Positions 36,452-45,647 of a stretch of DNA of 64,000 nt are shown piece after piece; the stretch's first letter is position 1; every line of letters starts with the position of its first letter. The position numbers were made by a program, and so were the translations under genes. Source of the stretch: Luteirhabdus salina (GTDB lineage Bacteria > Bacteroidota > Bacteroidia > Flavobacteriales > Flavobacteriaceae); the NCBI GenBank assembly GCA_025384855.1, contig JALAHT010000001.1:310001-374000 (forward strand), read 5' to 3'. The notes under the pieces were generated by a model, which was not told where the DNA came from, searched no databases, and saw only the letters and a list, made by a program, of their open reading frames with translations.

Positions 36452-37258
36452 TAAACCGTAGTATAGCAGCCAGCCTAAAATGGGAATCCCCTCCACCCAA
36501 AACGAAGCGTAATAGGTAGCGCGTTGTGTGTTCGATTTCCACAAAGCAATGGCCGTTAGTACGCTAATAGCGATAAGAAAATATAGATGTGATATCGTAA
36601 TCGAATCTTTTAGGAATTCTAATAAAAACATCCCCAAAAGCAAAAATGTCCCGAACCATTTGACATTTGTTATCCCTAAATTCTGTGGCAATGTCCCTAA
36701 AGCTCTTTTATCATAGGGTAGATCGCGAATTTCGAAAGGGAGGGTTAAAACAACTACTAATAAAAACCGCTGAAAAAAGCTAACCCATAGATTGGCACCT
36801 TCCAACATTTCGGCAGCTATCGCTGGCAGTATAACCGTGCTACCCGCCCAAACCAGCGCTACTATAAAAATTTTCAATCCAGAAATCGTTCGTAAACTTT
36901 TACGATGCAGCAAAGGAATCGCATAAAAGAGTGTCAGCAAACCAAAAACAAAGGTCCCGACTAAAACCGGAATGGGCTGTAACCACGACACATATGATAA
37001 GCCTAGAAAAGCAATAAATGAAAAAATTTGGATAACACGAAGGGATTGTGCCAAACTTCGATGATGCAACCCTGCCACTGGAGCGTATTTAACAAAATTA
37101 TACCCTGTAATGGCTGCTAAAAAGATATACCACGGAAATGAATTTGACACGGAAATATCATATTCGAAAAGCGTAATTCCAACAAAGGCAAGCACCGCTA
37201 AAGCTACATGAATGCTGCTATTAATGTAAAACTGAAAAAGGTTGGAAATGAATCGCAT
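36434..37258 (-). CDS. UbiA-like polytopic membrane protein lacking the DxxxD motifs
   Basis: 274 residues with about eight hydrophobic helices. The layout and the segment PFEIRDLPYDKRALGTLPQNLG at about 175-196 recall the second Asp-rich motif region of UbiA prenyltransferases (EIRDxxxDxxxG). At the first motif site, where NDxxD is expected, it reads TGYNFVKYAPVAGLHHR. It may therefore be a divergent or inactive relative, and its substrate is unknown. It is convergent with the anti-sigma candidate (18-bp overlap) and divergent from gcvP. Confidence 0.6.
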   Translation of the reverse strand: MRFISNLFQFYINSSIHVALAVLAFVGITLFEYDISVSNSFPWYIFLAAITGYNFVKYAPVAGLHHRSLAQSLRVIQIFSFIAFLGLSYVSWLQPIPVLVGTFVFGLLTLFYAIPLLHRKSLRTISGLKIFIVALVWAGSTVILPAIAAEMLEGANLWVSFFQRFLLVVVLTLPFEIRDLPYDKRALGTLPQNLGITNVKWFGTFLLLGMFLLEFLKDSITISHLYFLIAISVLTAIALWKSNTQRATYYASFWVEGIPILGWLLYYGLLQITS

Positions 37259-37397
37259 GCCTTCAAAAGTAGCGAAACTGTTAACAACCTATCGCTTCGG
37301 TTGAAAAGTTCTTTTAGGAAGCGTATAAATTTGAAGCATTTGGATACTAAATATCGTATTTTTGCACCACATTTTTTTCACCTAATAAAAGTCGAAA

Positions 37398-40247
37398 ATG
37401 AATACAGACTCCTTTGCCTTACGACACATCGGCCCAAGACGAAGCGACCTTCCGGAAATGCTCAAAAAAGTTGGGGTTGAAAGTTTGGAACAACTTGTTT
37501 TTGAAACCATTCCTGATGATATCCGCCTCAAGAAAGATCTGAAATTGGATACCGCTCTCAGCGAACAGGAATATCTTGAACATATTAACGAGTTAGCGGC
37601 AAAGAATAAACTGTTTAAAACCTATATCGGACTAGGATACCACGCCACGCACTTGCCACCAGTGATTCAACGAAATATTCTTGAAAATCCAGGATGGTAC
37701 ACGGCCTACACACCCTATCAGGCCGAAATCGCCCAAGGTCGTTTGGAAGCGCTTTTAAACTTTCAAACGATGGTAGCTGACCTAACCGGAATGGAATTGG
37801 CAAATGCTTCCCTACTGGATGAGGCTACGGCCGCTGCAGAAGCTATGACCTTGTTGTTTTCACTTCGTGACCGTAACCAAAAGAAAAACGACGTAAATAA
37901 ATTCTTCATTTCTGAAGAAGTCTTGCCGCAAACGCTTTCAGTCTTAAAAACCAGAGCGATTCCTATCGGAATAGAATTGGTTATCGGAAAGCATGAAGAT
38001 TTCGATTTTTCTGAAGAATATTTCGGCGTGTTGCTACAATATCCTGGTCGTACCGGAAGAGTATACGATTTTAAAGGATTTATCGAAAATGCCAATAGCC
38101 AAAATATTAAAGTAGCTGTCGCGGCCGATATCTTAAGTCTTGTATTACTCGAATCGCCCGGTCATTTTGGTGCCGATGTTGTAGTAGGTTCTACACAGCG
38201 CTTTGGAATTCCATTGGGATATGGCGGTCCCCATGCAGCCTTTTTCGCCACAAAAGATGAATACAAACGAAACATTCCGGGTCGAATAATAGGCGTTAGC
38301 AAGGATATGGATGGAAATCCAGCTCTCCGAATGGCGCTACAAACCCGTGAACAACACATCAAACGCGACCGTGCCACTTCCAATATTTGCACTGCTCAAG
38401 TACTGTTGGCCGTCATGGCTGGTATGTATGCCGTATATCACGGCCCTGAAGGCTTGAAACATATCGCAAACAAGGTGCATAACGCCACTGCCACCTTGGC
38501 AAATGCCTTGGAGGAAATTGGGTTGTACCAAGTGAATGAAACGTATTTCGATACTATTGCCGTGAAGACGGATGCAACCAAAATCAAATACCTTGCGGAA
38601 GGGAAGCAACTGAATTTCTACTATCCCGATACCGAAACGGTTTCCATTTCACTGAACGAAACCACTACGCTTAAGGAATTAAATAAAATTGTTTCTGTAT
38701 TTGCAGAAGCTACCAATACTGAAGCGAAAAAAATTACCGAAATCATTACAGGAAAGGCTATTCCTGAAGCTGCCGCTCGTAAAACAGAGTTCCTCACAAA
38801 TGAAGTCTTCAACCGTTATCATAGTGAAACGGAATTGATGCGTTACATCAAAAAATTGGAGCGCAAAGACCTAGCACTAAATCATTCCATGATCTCACTT
38901 GGTTCGTGTACGATGAAGCTGAATGCTGCTGCCGAAATGCTTCCATTAAGCGATCCGTAATGGGGCAATATGCATCCCTTCGTTCCTGTGGAACAGGCGG
39001 AAGGCTATCAACAGGTATTGAAGAAACTCGAAAAACAACTTACGGAAATTACCGGTTTTGCCGCTACTTCCCTTCAACCCAACTCCGGAGCGCAGGGTGA
39101 GTTTGCCGGCTTGATGGTCATTAGAAAGTATCACGAAAGTCGTGGCGATCATCATCGAAATATTTGTCTTATTCCTTCCTCAGCGCACGGCACCAATCCA
39201 GCGAGTGCGGTTATGGCAGGCATGAAAGTAGTCGTGACTAAGGCAAATGAAGATGGCAATATTGATGTAGACGACCTACGTGAAAAAGCCGAAAAATATA
39301 AAGATAACCTTTCCGCCTTGATGGTTACCTATCCTTCCACACACGGTGTGTACGAATCGGCTATTCGAGAAATTACTAAAATCATTCACGAAAACGGCGG
39401 ACAAGTCTATATGGATGGCGCCAACATGAATGCCCAGGTAGCACTAACCAATCCTGGAGCGATCGGCGCGGATGTTTGTCACTTAAACCTCCACAAAACC
39501 TTCGCTATTCCACATGGTGGCGGCGGCCCTGGAGTTGGACCAATTTGCCTAGCCAAGCAATTGGTGCCGTTTCTTCCGAAAAACCCTTTAATAGATACTG
39601 GAGGGAAAGATGGTATTAATGCTATTTCTGCGGCACCTTGGGGAAGTTCTCTTGTATGTCTTATTTCGTATGCCTATATCACCATGTTAGGCGAAAATGG
39701 TTTGAAGAAATCTACGCAGTATGCCATTTTAAATGCAAACTATATTAAAGAACGTTTGAAGGGCTATTATGAAACCTTATACACAGGTGAAAGAGGTCGT
39801 GCAGCACACGAAATGATCTTAGATTGTCGTCCGTTTAAAGAACACGGCATTGAGGTAGTTGACATCGCGAAACGTTTGATGGACTATGGGTTCCATGCTC
39901 CAACGGTGTCGTTTCCGGTGGCTGGAACGGTGATGGTTGAACCAACGGAAAGCGAAAGTAAAGAAGAATTGGATCGCTTTTGTGATGCGATGATTTCAAT
40001 ACGAAAAGAGATTGATGAAGCGAGCAAGGATGAACCCGACAACCCATTAAAAAATGCACCCCACACCCAAGCCATGCTAACGAGTGATACTTGGGACCTG
40101 CCGTACACTCGGAAGCAAGCAGCATTTCCGCTTCCTTATATTCAAGAGAATAAATTTTGGCCTACCGTTCGTCGCGTCGACGATGCCTACGGTGACCGAA
40201 ACCTGATTTGTACTTGCGATCCAATTGAGGCGTATATGGAAGCGTAA
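37398..40247 (+). pseudogene. gcvP: Glycine dehydrogenase (P-protein) interrupted by an in-frame TAA
   Basis: PLP-dependent P-protein of the glycine cleavage system. Two frames in the same register, 37398-38960 (520 residues) and 38970-40247 (425 residues), together give a P-protein of normal length, about 950 codons. They are separated only by TAA at 38958-38960. The reading is AEMLPLSDP[20 protein letters not shown], where homologues usually have Gln; one C-to-T change (CAA to TAA) explains it. The stop comes after the GSCTMKLN motif, well inside the C-terminal half. This is therefore not the natural GcvPA/GcvPB split, which falls before that motif. The PLP lysine ([15 protein letters not shown], about residue 700) lies past the stop. 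Either a real nonsense mutation or a sequence error. Confidence 0.85.
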
Positions 40248-40266
40248 GACAAAACATATATTTTTC

Positions 40267-40305
40267 AAAATCCTCATTTTCAGCGATTTGAAATGAGGAT
40301 TTTTT
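40267..40305 (+). terminator. Terminator after gcvP
   Basis: Stem AAAATCCTCATTT (40267-40279) pairs perfectly with AAATGAGGATTTT (40291-40303) around an 11-base loop and runs into TTTTTT. It lies 19 bases past the gcvP stop. Confidence 0.85.
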
Positions 40306-40410
40306 ATTTCTAATGCTTAAAATTGCAATTCTGGCAAATCATGTGAAATTCATTTTAAATGCAAGGCTCAACCGGCATCTTTTCCGTATTTTTAGCCCAA
40401 AATATAGGTC

Positions 40411-41469
40411 ATGGGTACAAAAATTACTGGTGTCGGTAGTTACATTCCTGAAGGCGTAGCTCCGAACGAACAATTTCAAGAGCACAGCTTTTATAACGAG
40501 GACGGTTCTCGGTTTGGACATGAAAATGATGTCATCATAGAAAAGTTCAAGGCAATTACCGGCATTTCGGAACGCCGCTATATAAAAGACCATTACAATA
40601 CCTCTGATATTGCTTATTTCGCTGCGAAAAAAGCCATCGACAATGCCGGTATCGATAAAGAAACGCTTGATTATATTATTGTAGCCCATAATTATGGCGA
40701 TGTAAAGCACGGGAACCAACAAAGCGATACGGTCCCTAGCATAGCTTCACGTGTAAAGCATCAACTTCGTATAAAATCGCCACAGTGTGTCGCCTATGAT
40801 GTGCTTTTTGGTTGCCCTGGATGGGTCGAAGGCATGATTCAGGCACATGCATATATCAAGAGTGGTATGGCCAAAAAGTGCTTGATTATTGGTGCTGAGG
40901 CGTTGAGTAGAGTCGTTGACCAGCACGATCGCGATTCAATGATCTATAGCGATGGTGCCGGCGCAACAGTAGTAGAATCCGATGATACCGAAAGCGGCAT
41001 TTTAGCTCATAACACCGCAACTTTCGCATACGATGAAGCTAATTTTATTTATTTCGGTGAAAGTTATAATCAAGAGTTGAATGATGCGCGACGATATATC
41101 AAAATGTACGGCCGAAAAATTTACGAATTTGCCATCAGCAATGTTCCGCAGGCTATGAAAGATTGTTTGGATAAGAGTGGACGTTCTATTTCTGAAGTAT
41201 CCAAAATCTTCATTCACCAAGCGAATGAAAAAATGGATGAAGCCATTATTAAACGATTTTATGGTTTGTATGGTGAGGAGGTTCCGGAGAATGTGCTTCC
41301 TATGAGTATCAATAAGCTTGGAAATAGTAGTGTTGCCACTATTCCTACGCTATACGATTTGGTGATGAATGGAAAATTGGAGGGACACTCGGTTTCAAAA
41401 GGTGACGTGCTCATCTTTGCCAGTGTCGGAGCGGGGATGAACATAAATGCAATCGTATATCAAGCTTAA
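40411..41469 (+). CDS. 3-oxoacyl-ACP synthase III family protein
   Basis: Condensing enzyme of the KAS III fold, 352 residues. The catalytic triad can be seen: Cys in YDVLFGCPGWVEGM near 131, His in IFIHQANEKMDEAI near 269, and Asn in MSINKLGNSSVATIPTLYD near 300. The GDGAGATVVES-type motif (SDGAGATVVE) is present. It differs from housekeeping FabH in length and in lacking fatty-acid genes nearby. It is followed after 8 bases by a methyltransferase and then a glycosyltransferase. It may start a specialised acyl chain, ketone or lipid rather than bulk fatty acids. Confidence 0.88.
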   Translation: MGTKITGVGSYIPEGVAPNEQFQEHSFYNEDGSRFGHENDVIIEKFKAITGISERRYIKDHYNTSDIAYFAAKKAIDNAGIDKETLDYIIVAHNYGDVKHGNQQSDTVPSIASRVKHQLRIKSPQCVAYDVLFGCPGWVEGMIQAHAYIKSGMAKKCLIIGAEALSRVVDQHDRDSMIYSDGAGATVVESDDTESGILAHNTATFAYDEANFIYFGESYNQELNDARRYIKMYGRKIYEFAISNVPQAMKDCLDKSGRSISEVSKIFIHQANEKMDEAIIKRFYGLYGEEVPENVLPMSINKLGNSSVATIPTLYDLVMNGKLEGHSVSKGDVLIFASVGAGMNINAIVYQA

Positions 41470-41477
41470 TACTTCAC

Positions 41478-42002
41478 ATGTACGAAGGAAATTTTCCCAA
41501 CAAACGATATGCCCATACCCTTCGCTTTTTAGAAAAGCATATCCCTTCTAGTTCCAATATTTTAGACCTTGGCGTTCGCAATCCATTTTCCGAAATCATG
41601 GAAGAAGCTGGCTATATCGTGTCAAATACGGATGGCGAGGATTTAGACATCGATTATTCCGCAGTACAACAAACGGATTATGATGCGGTAACGGCTTTTG
41701 AGATTTTCGAGCATTTGGTAGCTCCTTTCAATATCTTGAGTAACATTAAGGCCAATAAGCTAGTGGCATCAGTACCGTTAAAGCTTTGGTTTGCTTCTGC
41801 CTACAAAAATCCAAACGATGAACGCGACCGTCATTATCACGAATTTGAGGATTGGCAATTCAATTGGTTGTTGGAAAAGGCTGGTTGGAAAATAAAAGCT
41901 TCGGAAAAATTCACCAATCCCGTTAAAAAAATCGGAATTCGTCCTATCCTAAGACGTTTTACACCCCGTTATTATTTGGTGTATGCAGAACGGATTTCAT
42001 GA
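41478..42002 (+). CDS. SAM-dependent methyltransferase, class I-like
   Basis: 174 residues with a reduced Rossmann methyltransferase layout. SNILDLGVRNPFSEIMEEAGY at about 27-48 is motif I, DGEDLDIDYS near 53 follows strand 2, and YDAVTAFEIFEHLVAPFNIL near 69 is the post-motif-II region typical of methyltransferase 11/23 proteins. No membrane helix. The stop overlaps the start of the glycosyltransferase (ATGA) and the ketosynthase precedes by 8 bases, so the three form one translational unit. The substrate is unknown. Confidence 0.8.
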   Translation: MYEGNFPNKRYAHTLRFLEKHIPSSSNILDLGVRNPFSEIMEEAGYIVSNTDGEDLDIDYSAVQQTDYDAVTAFEIFEHLVAPFNILSNIKANKLVASVPLKLWFASAYKNPNDERDRHYHEFEDWQFNWLLEKAGWKIKASEKFTNPVKKIGIRPILRRFTPRYYLVYAERIS

Positions 42003-42847
42003 AATGCTATATCATCATACCCGCCCATAACGAAGAAGCTTTCTTAGCAAGCACACTTCAATCCTTGGTCGATCAGACCCATCAACCTTCTAAAATAATT
42101 GTGGTAAACGACAACTCCACCGATAGCACCCAAGCAATTATAGACCGTTTTGCTTCTAAATACGCCTTCATTTCTGGTATCGAAAGCATTTCTTCTACAG
42201 ATCATGCACCAGGAAGCAAGGTGATTAATGCTTTTCAGAAAGGACTATCATCGCTGGACAGTGATTACGACATCATTTGCAAATTTGATGCAGACCTAAT
42301 CTTCCCGCCTAATTATCTCGAGCAGATTGTTCAATGTTTCACTGAAAAACCGAAATGTGGTATGGCTGGTGGATTTTGTTATGTTGAAAAGAATGGGCAA
42401 TGGATATTGGAAAGTCTTACCAATAAAGACCATATAAGAGGAGCCTTAAAAGCCTACCGAAAAAAATGCTTTGAGCAAATAGGAGGTCTTAAAAACGCAA
42501 TGGGTTGGGACACCGTCGATGAATTATTAGCTCGTTACCATGATTGGGAAATTTGCACAGATGAAAGCCTTCAGGTAAAACATCTGAAGCCTACCGGAAT
42601 CACCTATTCGCCCGCTGCTAGATGGAAACAAGGCGAAGCCTTTTATAAAATGCGATATGGCTTTTGGCTCACCTTTATCGCTAGCGCCAAATTGGCGGTG
42701 GCCAAAAAATCCTTCTCGTATTTCATGAATTGTATGGAAGGATATCGAAAAGCAAAGAACGCTAAGAACGCTTTTCTTGTTTCGGAAGGAGAAGGAAAAT
42801 TTATCCGAAAACTTCGATGGAACGGTATCCGTCGTAAACTTTTTTGA
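41999..42847 (+). CDS. GT2 family glycosyltransferase
   Basis: 282 residues, GT-A fold. The start YIIIPAHNEEAFLASTLQSLVDQTHQPSKIIVVNDNSTDST is the canonical GT2 nucleotide-sugar site. DYDIICKFDADLIFPPNYLEQIVQCF near 90 provides the DxD metal motif (DAD). GWDTVDELLARYHDWEI near 168 resembles the acceptor/catalytic base region. No membrane span is obvious. It overlaps the methyltransferase gene by 4 bases. The acceptor is unknown; the context suggests a lipid made by the ketosynthase upstream. Confidence 0.88.
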   Translation: MKCYIIIPAHNEEAFLASTLQSLVDQTHQPSKIIVVNDNSTDSTQAIIDRFASKYAFISGIESISSTDHAPGSKVINAFQKGLSSLDSDYDIICKFDADLIFPPNYLEQIVQCFTEKPKCGMAGGFCYVEKNGQWILESLTNKDHIRGALKAYRKKCFEQIGGLKNAMGWDTVDELLARYHDWEICTDESLQVKHLKPTGITYSPAARWKQGEAFYKMRYGFWLTFIASAKLAVAKKSFSYFMNCMEGYRKAKNAKNAFLVSEGEGKFIRKLRWNGIRRKLF

Positions 42848-42921
42848 AATTTTAAATGCGGTGGTCTGCAAAAGCTTTGAATTCTCAGTATTTTTGATAC
42901 TAGATTCAATCAGCATTCACC

Positions 42922-44025
42922 ATGAAATATTTTTCACGATACACCGCCTTACTTTTACTACTATTACTTGTTATATCCTGTGTTTCGGTTCAGGTAAAGG
43001 ACAATACCCTTTCCTCCGAAACCGTTTCTTCACAAAAACCAAAGAATGTCATCTTACTTATTGGCGATGGCATGGGATTGAGTCAGGTATCTGCCGGAAT
43101 GTTCTATTCCGATAAAAAATCAAATTTCGAACGGTTTCCAACCATCGGACTCATAAAAACCTCTTCTTCCAGCGATTTAATAACCGATTCGGCTGCGGGC
43201 GCCACAGCCTTTTCAGCGGGCGTTAAAACATATAACGGAGCTATAGGTGTCGATAAAAACAAAAACAGTGTTCCGACGCTTTCCGAACAGGCAGCGACTA
43301 AAGGCCTTGCCACGGGAGTGATATCAACCTCCTCGGTTGTACATGCAACCCCTGCAAGTTTTTATGCCCACGTAGAAAACCGTCGGATGTACGAGGAGAT
43401 TGCTGATTTTGTTTCAAAAAGCGACCTAGATTTTATAGCTGGTGGTGGCACACAATTCTTTCAAGAGCGAAAGGATCAGCGCGACCTTTACGAGGATCTA
43501 CGCAACAATGGTTTTGAGGTCTACACCGAAAGCCTTCCTGCAATTGCTTCAACCAAAAGACAAGCCATTCTATTGGCAAAGGACGGTATGCCAAAAGCTA
43601 TTGAAAACCGTGGTGACTTCCTTCCAGATGCCACCCAACTAGCCATTAACAAATTGGCAAAAAACACGGATGGTTTCTTTTTGGTTGTGGAGGGATCACA
43701 AATCGATTGGGGAGGTCACGCCAATGATGCCGATTACCTAATTGGCGAGCAATTGGATTTTGACAAAACTATTGGAGTAGCACTCGACTATGCCGATATT
43801 CACGACAATACATTGGTTATCGTAACAGCCGACCACGAAACCGGTGGGTTTACGTTGGCTTCAGATGAAGGCGACTACAACAAAATAAAGCCTTCGTTTT
43901 CTACCGGCGGTCATTCATCGACTTTGATTCCCGTTTTTGCTGCGGGACCGGGTTCTGAAAATTTCAATGGTATTTATGAAAACACTGAAATTTATCATAA
44001 AATCAAACAATTGCTGTTGGAATAA
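42922..44025 (+). CDS. Alkaline phosphatase, predicted lipoprotein
   Basis: Phosphomonoesterase of the alkaline phosphatase superfamily, 367 residues. It has a lipoprotein signal (YTALLLLLLLVISC, Cys near 19). Metal and active-site motifs: NVILLIGDGMGLSQVSA near 40, active serine in ITDSAAGATAFSAG near 87, VEGSQIDWGGHANDADY near 255, TADHETGGF near 305 and TGGHSSTLIPVFAAGPG near 332. It is shorter than E. coli PhoA. The protein faces the periplasm or outer membrane. The TATTTTTG at 42889-42896 may be its -7 element. No Pho regulation site is recognised. Confidence 0.92.
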   Translation: MKYFSRYTALLLLLLLVISCVSVQVKDNTLSSETVSSQKPKNVILLIGDGMGLSQVSAGMFYSDKKSNFERFPTIGLIKTSSSSDLITDSAAGATAFSAGVKTYNGAIGVDKNKNSVPTLSEQAATKGLATGVISTSSVVHATPASFYAHVENRRMYEEIADFVSKSDLDFIAGGGTQFFQERKDQRDLYEDLRNNGFEVYTESLPAIASTKRQAILLAKDGMPKAIENRGDFLPDATQLAINKLAKNTDGFFLVVEGSQIDWGGHANDADYLIGEQLDFDKTIGVALDYADIHDNTLVIVTADHETGGFTLASDEGDYNKIKPSFSTGGHSSTLIPVFAAGPGSENFNGIYENTEIYHKIKQLLLE

Positions 44026-44077
44026 GCCCGAGATTGGCTACCTTGAAAATTCTACTAATTACCCGTAGCTTTAAAGC

Positions 44078-44815
44078 ATGAAATACCTCAAGGATATCGG
44101 TTCCTACTTCCTGATGATCAAACGCGTGTTCGGTAGTTATACCAAACGTTCGGTATTGCGGGAACTTATTTTTAAGGAACTTGACGATCTTATTATCGAT
44201 TCGATGCCAATCGTGGCGTTCATTTCCTTCTTTGTTGGAGGCGTTGTTGCCATTCAAACCGCATTGAATATGGACAACCCACTAATTCCAGAATCCTTAA
44301 TTGGATATGCATCGAGGCAATCGGTAATTTTGGAGTTCTCCCCTACTTTTATTTCCATCATCATGGCAGGAAAAGTGGGCTCGTTTATTACGTCCAGCAT
44401 AGGATCTATGCGAGTAACGGAACAAATTGATGCCCTTGAAGTGATGGGTATCAATTCACTAAATTACCTAGTGTTCCCAAAGATTGTAGCCTTGATGTTC
44501 TACCCATTTGTAATCGCTATTTCGATGTTTTTAGGCATTATGGGCGGATGGGTAGCCGGCGTGTATGGAGGTTTCACCTCTTCCTCTGCTTTTGTGGAAG
44601 GACTTCAGGAATCCTTTATTCCGTACCATCTTACGTATGCCTTTATAAAGACGGTCGTATTTGCTTTTATCCTAGCCACTGTTCCTTCCTGGCAAGGATA
44701 TTACATGAAAGGTGGTGCCTTGGAGGTAGGAAAAGCAAGTACCAATTCCTTTGTATGGACAAGCGTACTTATTATTCTCTCGAATTATATACTAACCCAA
44801 TTATTGCTTAGCTAA
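44078..44815 (+). CDS. mlaE: MlaE-like ABC transporter permease
   Basis: 245 residues with the MlaE/permease domain. Membrane helices surround the conserved ILEFSPTFISIIMAGKVGSFITSSIGSMRVTEQIDALEVMGINSLNYLVFPKIVAL (about 85-140). In Gram-negative bacteria MlaE with MlaF and an MCE protein (MlaD) moves phospholipids or other lipids across the cell envelope. It shares one base with the start of the ATPase gene (TAATG). No MCE protein gene follows here, so the substrate-binding part must be elsewhere. Confidence 0.92.
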   Translation: MKYLKDIGSYFLMIKRVFGSYTKRSVLRELIFKELDDLIIDSMPIVAFISFFVGGVVAIQTALNMDNPLIPESLIGYASRQSVILEFSPTFISIIMAGKVGSFITSSIGSMRVTEQIDALEVMGINSLNYLVFPKIVALMFYPFVIAISMFLGIMGGWVAGVYGGFTSSSAFVEGLQESFIPYHLTYAFIKTVVFAFILATVPSWQGYYMKGGALEVGKASTNSFVWTSVLIILSNYILTQLLLS

Positions 44816-45579
44816 TGATTAAGGTAGATGACATTCATAAGAGTTTTGGGGATGAAGAAATTCTGAAGGGAATCAGTACGGTTTTCGATAAGGGAAAAAC
44901 AAACCTTATTATCGGACAATCCGGTAGTGGTAAAACGGTAATGCTTAAATGTTTGCTAGGTCTATTCAAACCAGAAAAAGGTCGGATTTATTATGAAGAT
45001 ACCGCCATTCAGGATATGAATGATGAACAACAACGAAAGCTTCGCGAGCAAATCGGTATGCTATTTCAAGGAGGTGCCCTTTTCGACAGTATGAATATCG
45101 AGGAAAATGTAATGTTTCCACTTCGTATGTTCACCAAGCAGAAGAAAAGTGAAATGTTGGATCGCGTAAACGAGGTCCTTTCCCGTGTAAATCTCGAGAA
45201 TGTCAATAAAAAATATCCCGCTGAGATTTCTGGAGGAATGCAAAAAAGAGTTTCCATTGCACGCGCTATCGTGAATCGCCCGAAATATTTGTTCTGTGAC
45301 GAACCCAATAGTGGCTTAGATCCAAAAACAGCCACACTTATCGATAACCTGATTCAAGAAATTACACACGAATTTGATATGACAACGGTGGTGGTCACCC
45401 ACGATATGAACTCGGTCATGGAGATTGGTGAAAAAGTTGTACTGTTAAAGCATGGTAAATTAGTGTGGCAAGGTACGAATAAGGAGATCTTCAAAACTGA
45501 TAACGAAGATGTGGTAAACTTTGTGTATTCGTCCGATCTTTTCAAAAAAATTAAGGAAGCACAGCTAAAAGAAGGGTAA
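44815..45579 (+). CDS. mlaF: MlaF-like ABC transporter ATPase
   Basis: 254-residue nucleotide-binding protein. Walker A is GQSGSGKTV near residue 38, Q-loop GMLFQGGALFDS near 83, signature ISGGMQKRVSIARAI near 142, Walker B YLFCDEPNSGLDP near 161, and the switch histidine in VVTHDM. The EPNSGLDPKTATLIDNLI stretch and the GGALFDSMNIEENV segment match the MlaF/Ttg2A group. It pairs with the permease upstream to energise lipid transport. Confidence 0.93.
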   Translation: MIKVDDIHKSFGDEEILKGISTVFDKGKTNLIIGQSGSGKTVMLKCLLGLFKPEKGRIYYEDTAIQDMNDEQQRKLREQIGMLFQGGALFDSMNIEENVMFPLRMFTKQKKSEMLDRVNEVLSRVNLENVNKKYPAEISGGMQKRVSIARAIVNRPKYLFCDEPNSGLDPKTATLIDNLIQEITHEFDMTTVVVTHDMNSVMEIGEKVVLLKHGKLVWQGTNKEIFKTDNEDVVNFVYSSDLFKKIKEAQLKEG

Positions 45580-45647
45580 AATTTGATTTGTAACAATCTG
45601 CCTTTCAAAAAAATGGTTACTTTTAAGGCCCTAAAATAAATGTAACC

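Noticed and set aside
37398-40247. Natural two-subunit GcvPA/GcvPB arrangement
   Set aside because: The break comes after the GSCTMK motif that belongs to the B subunit, and the two parts are in the same frame separated by one stop codon.
41478-42847. Part of an exopolysaccharide locus
   Set aside because: Only one glycosyltransferase is present, with no flippase, polymerase or chain-length genes nearby.
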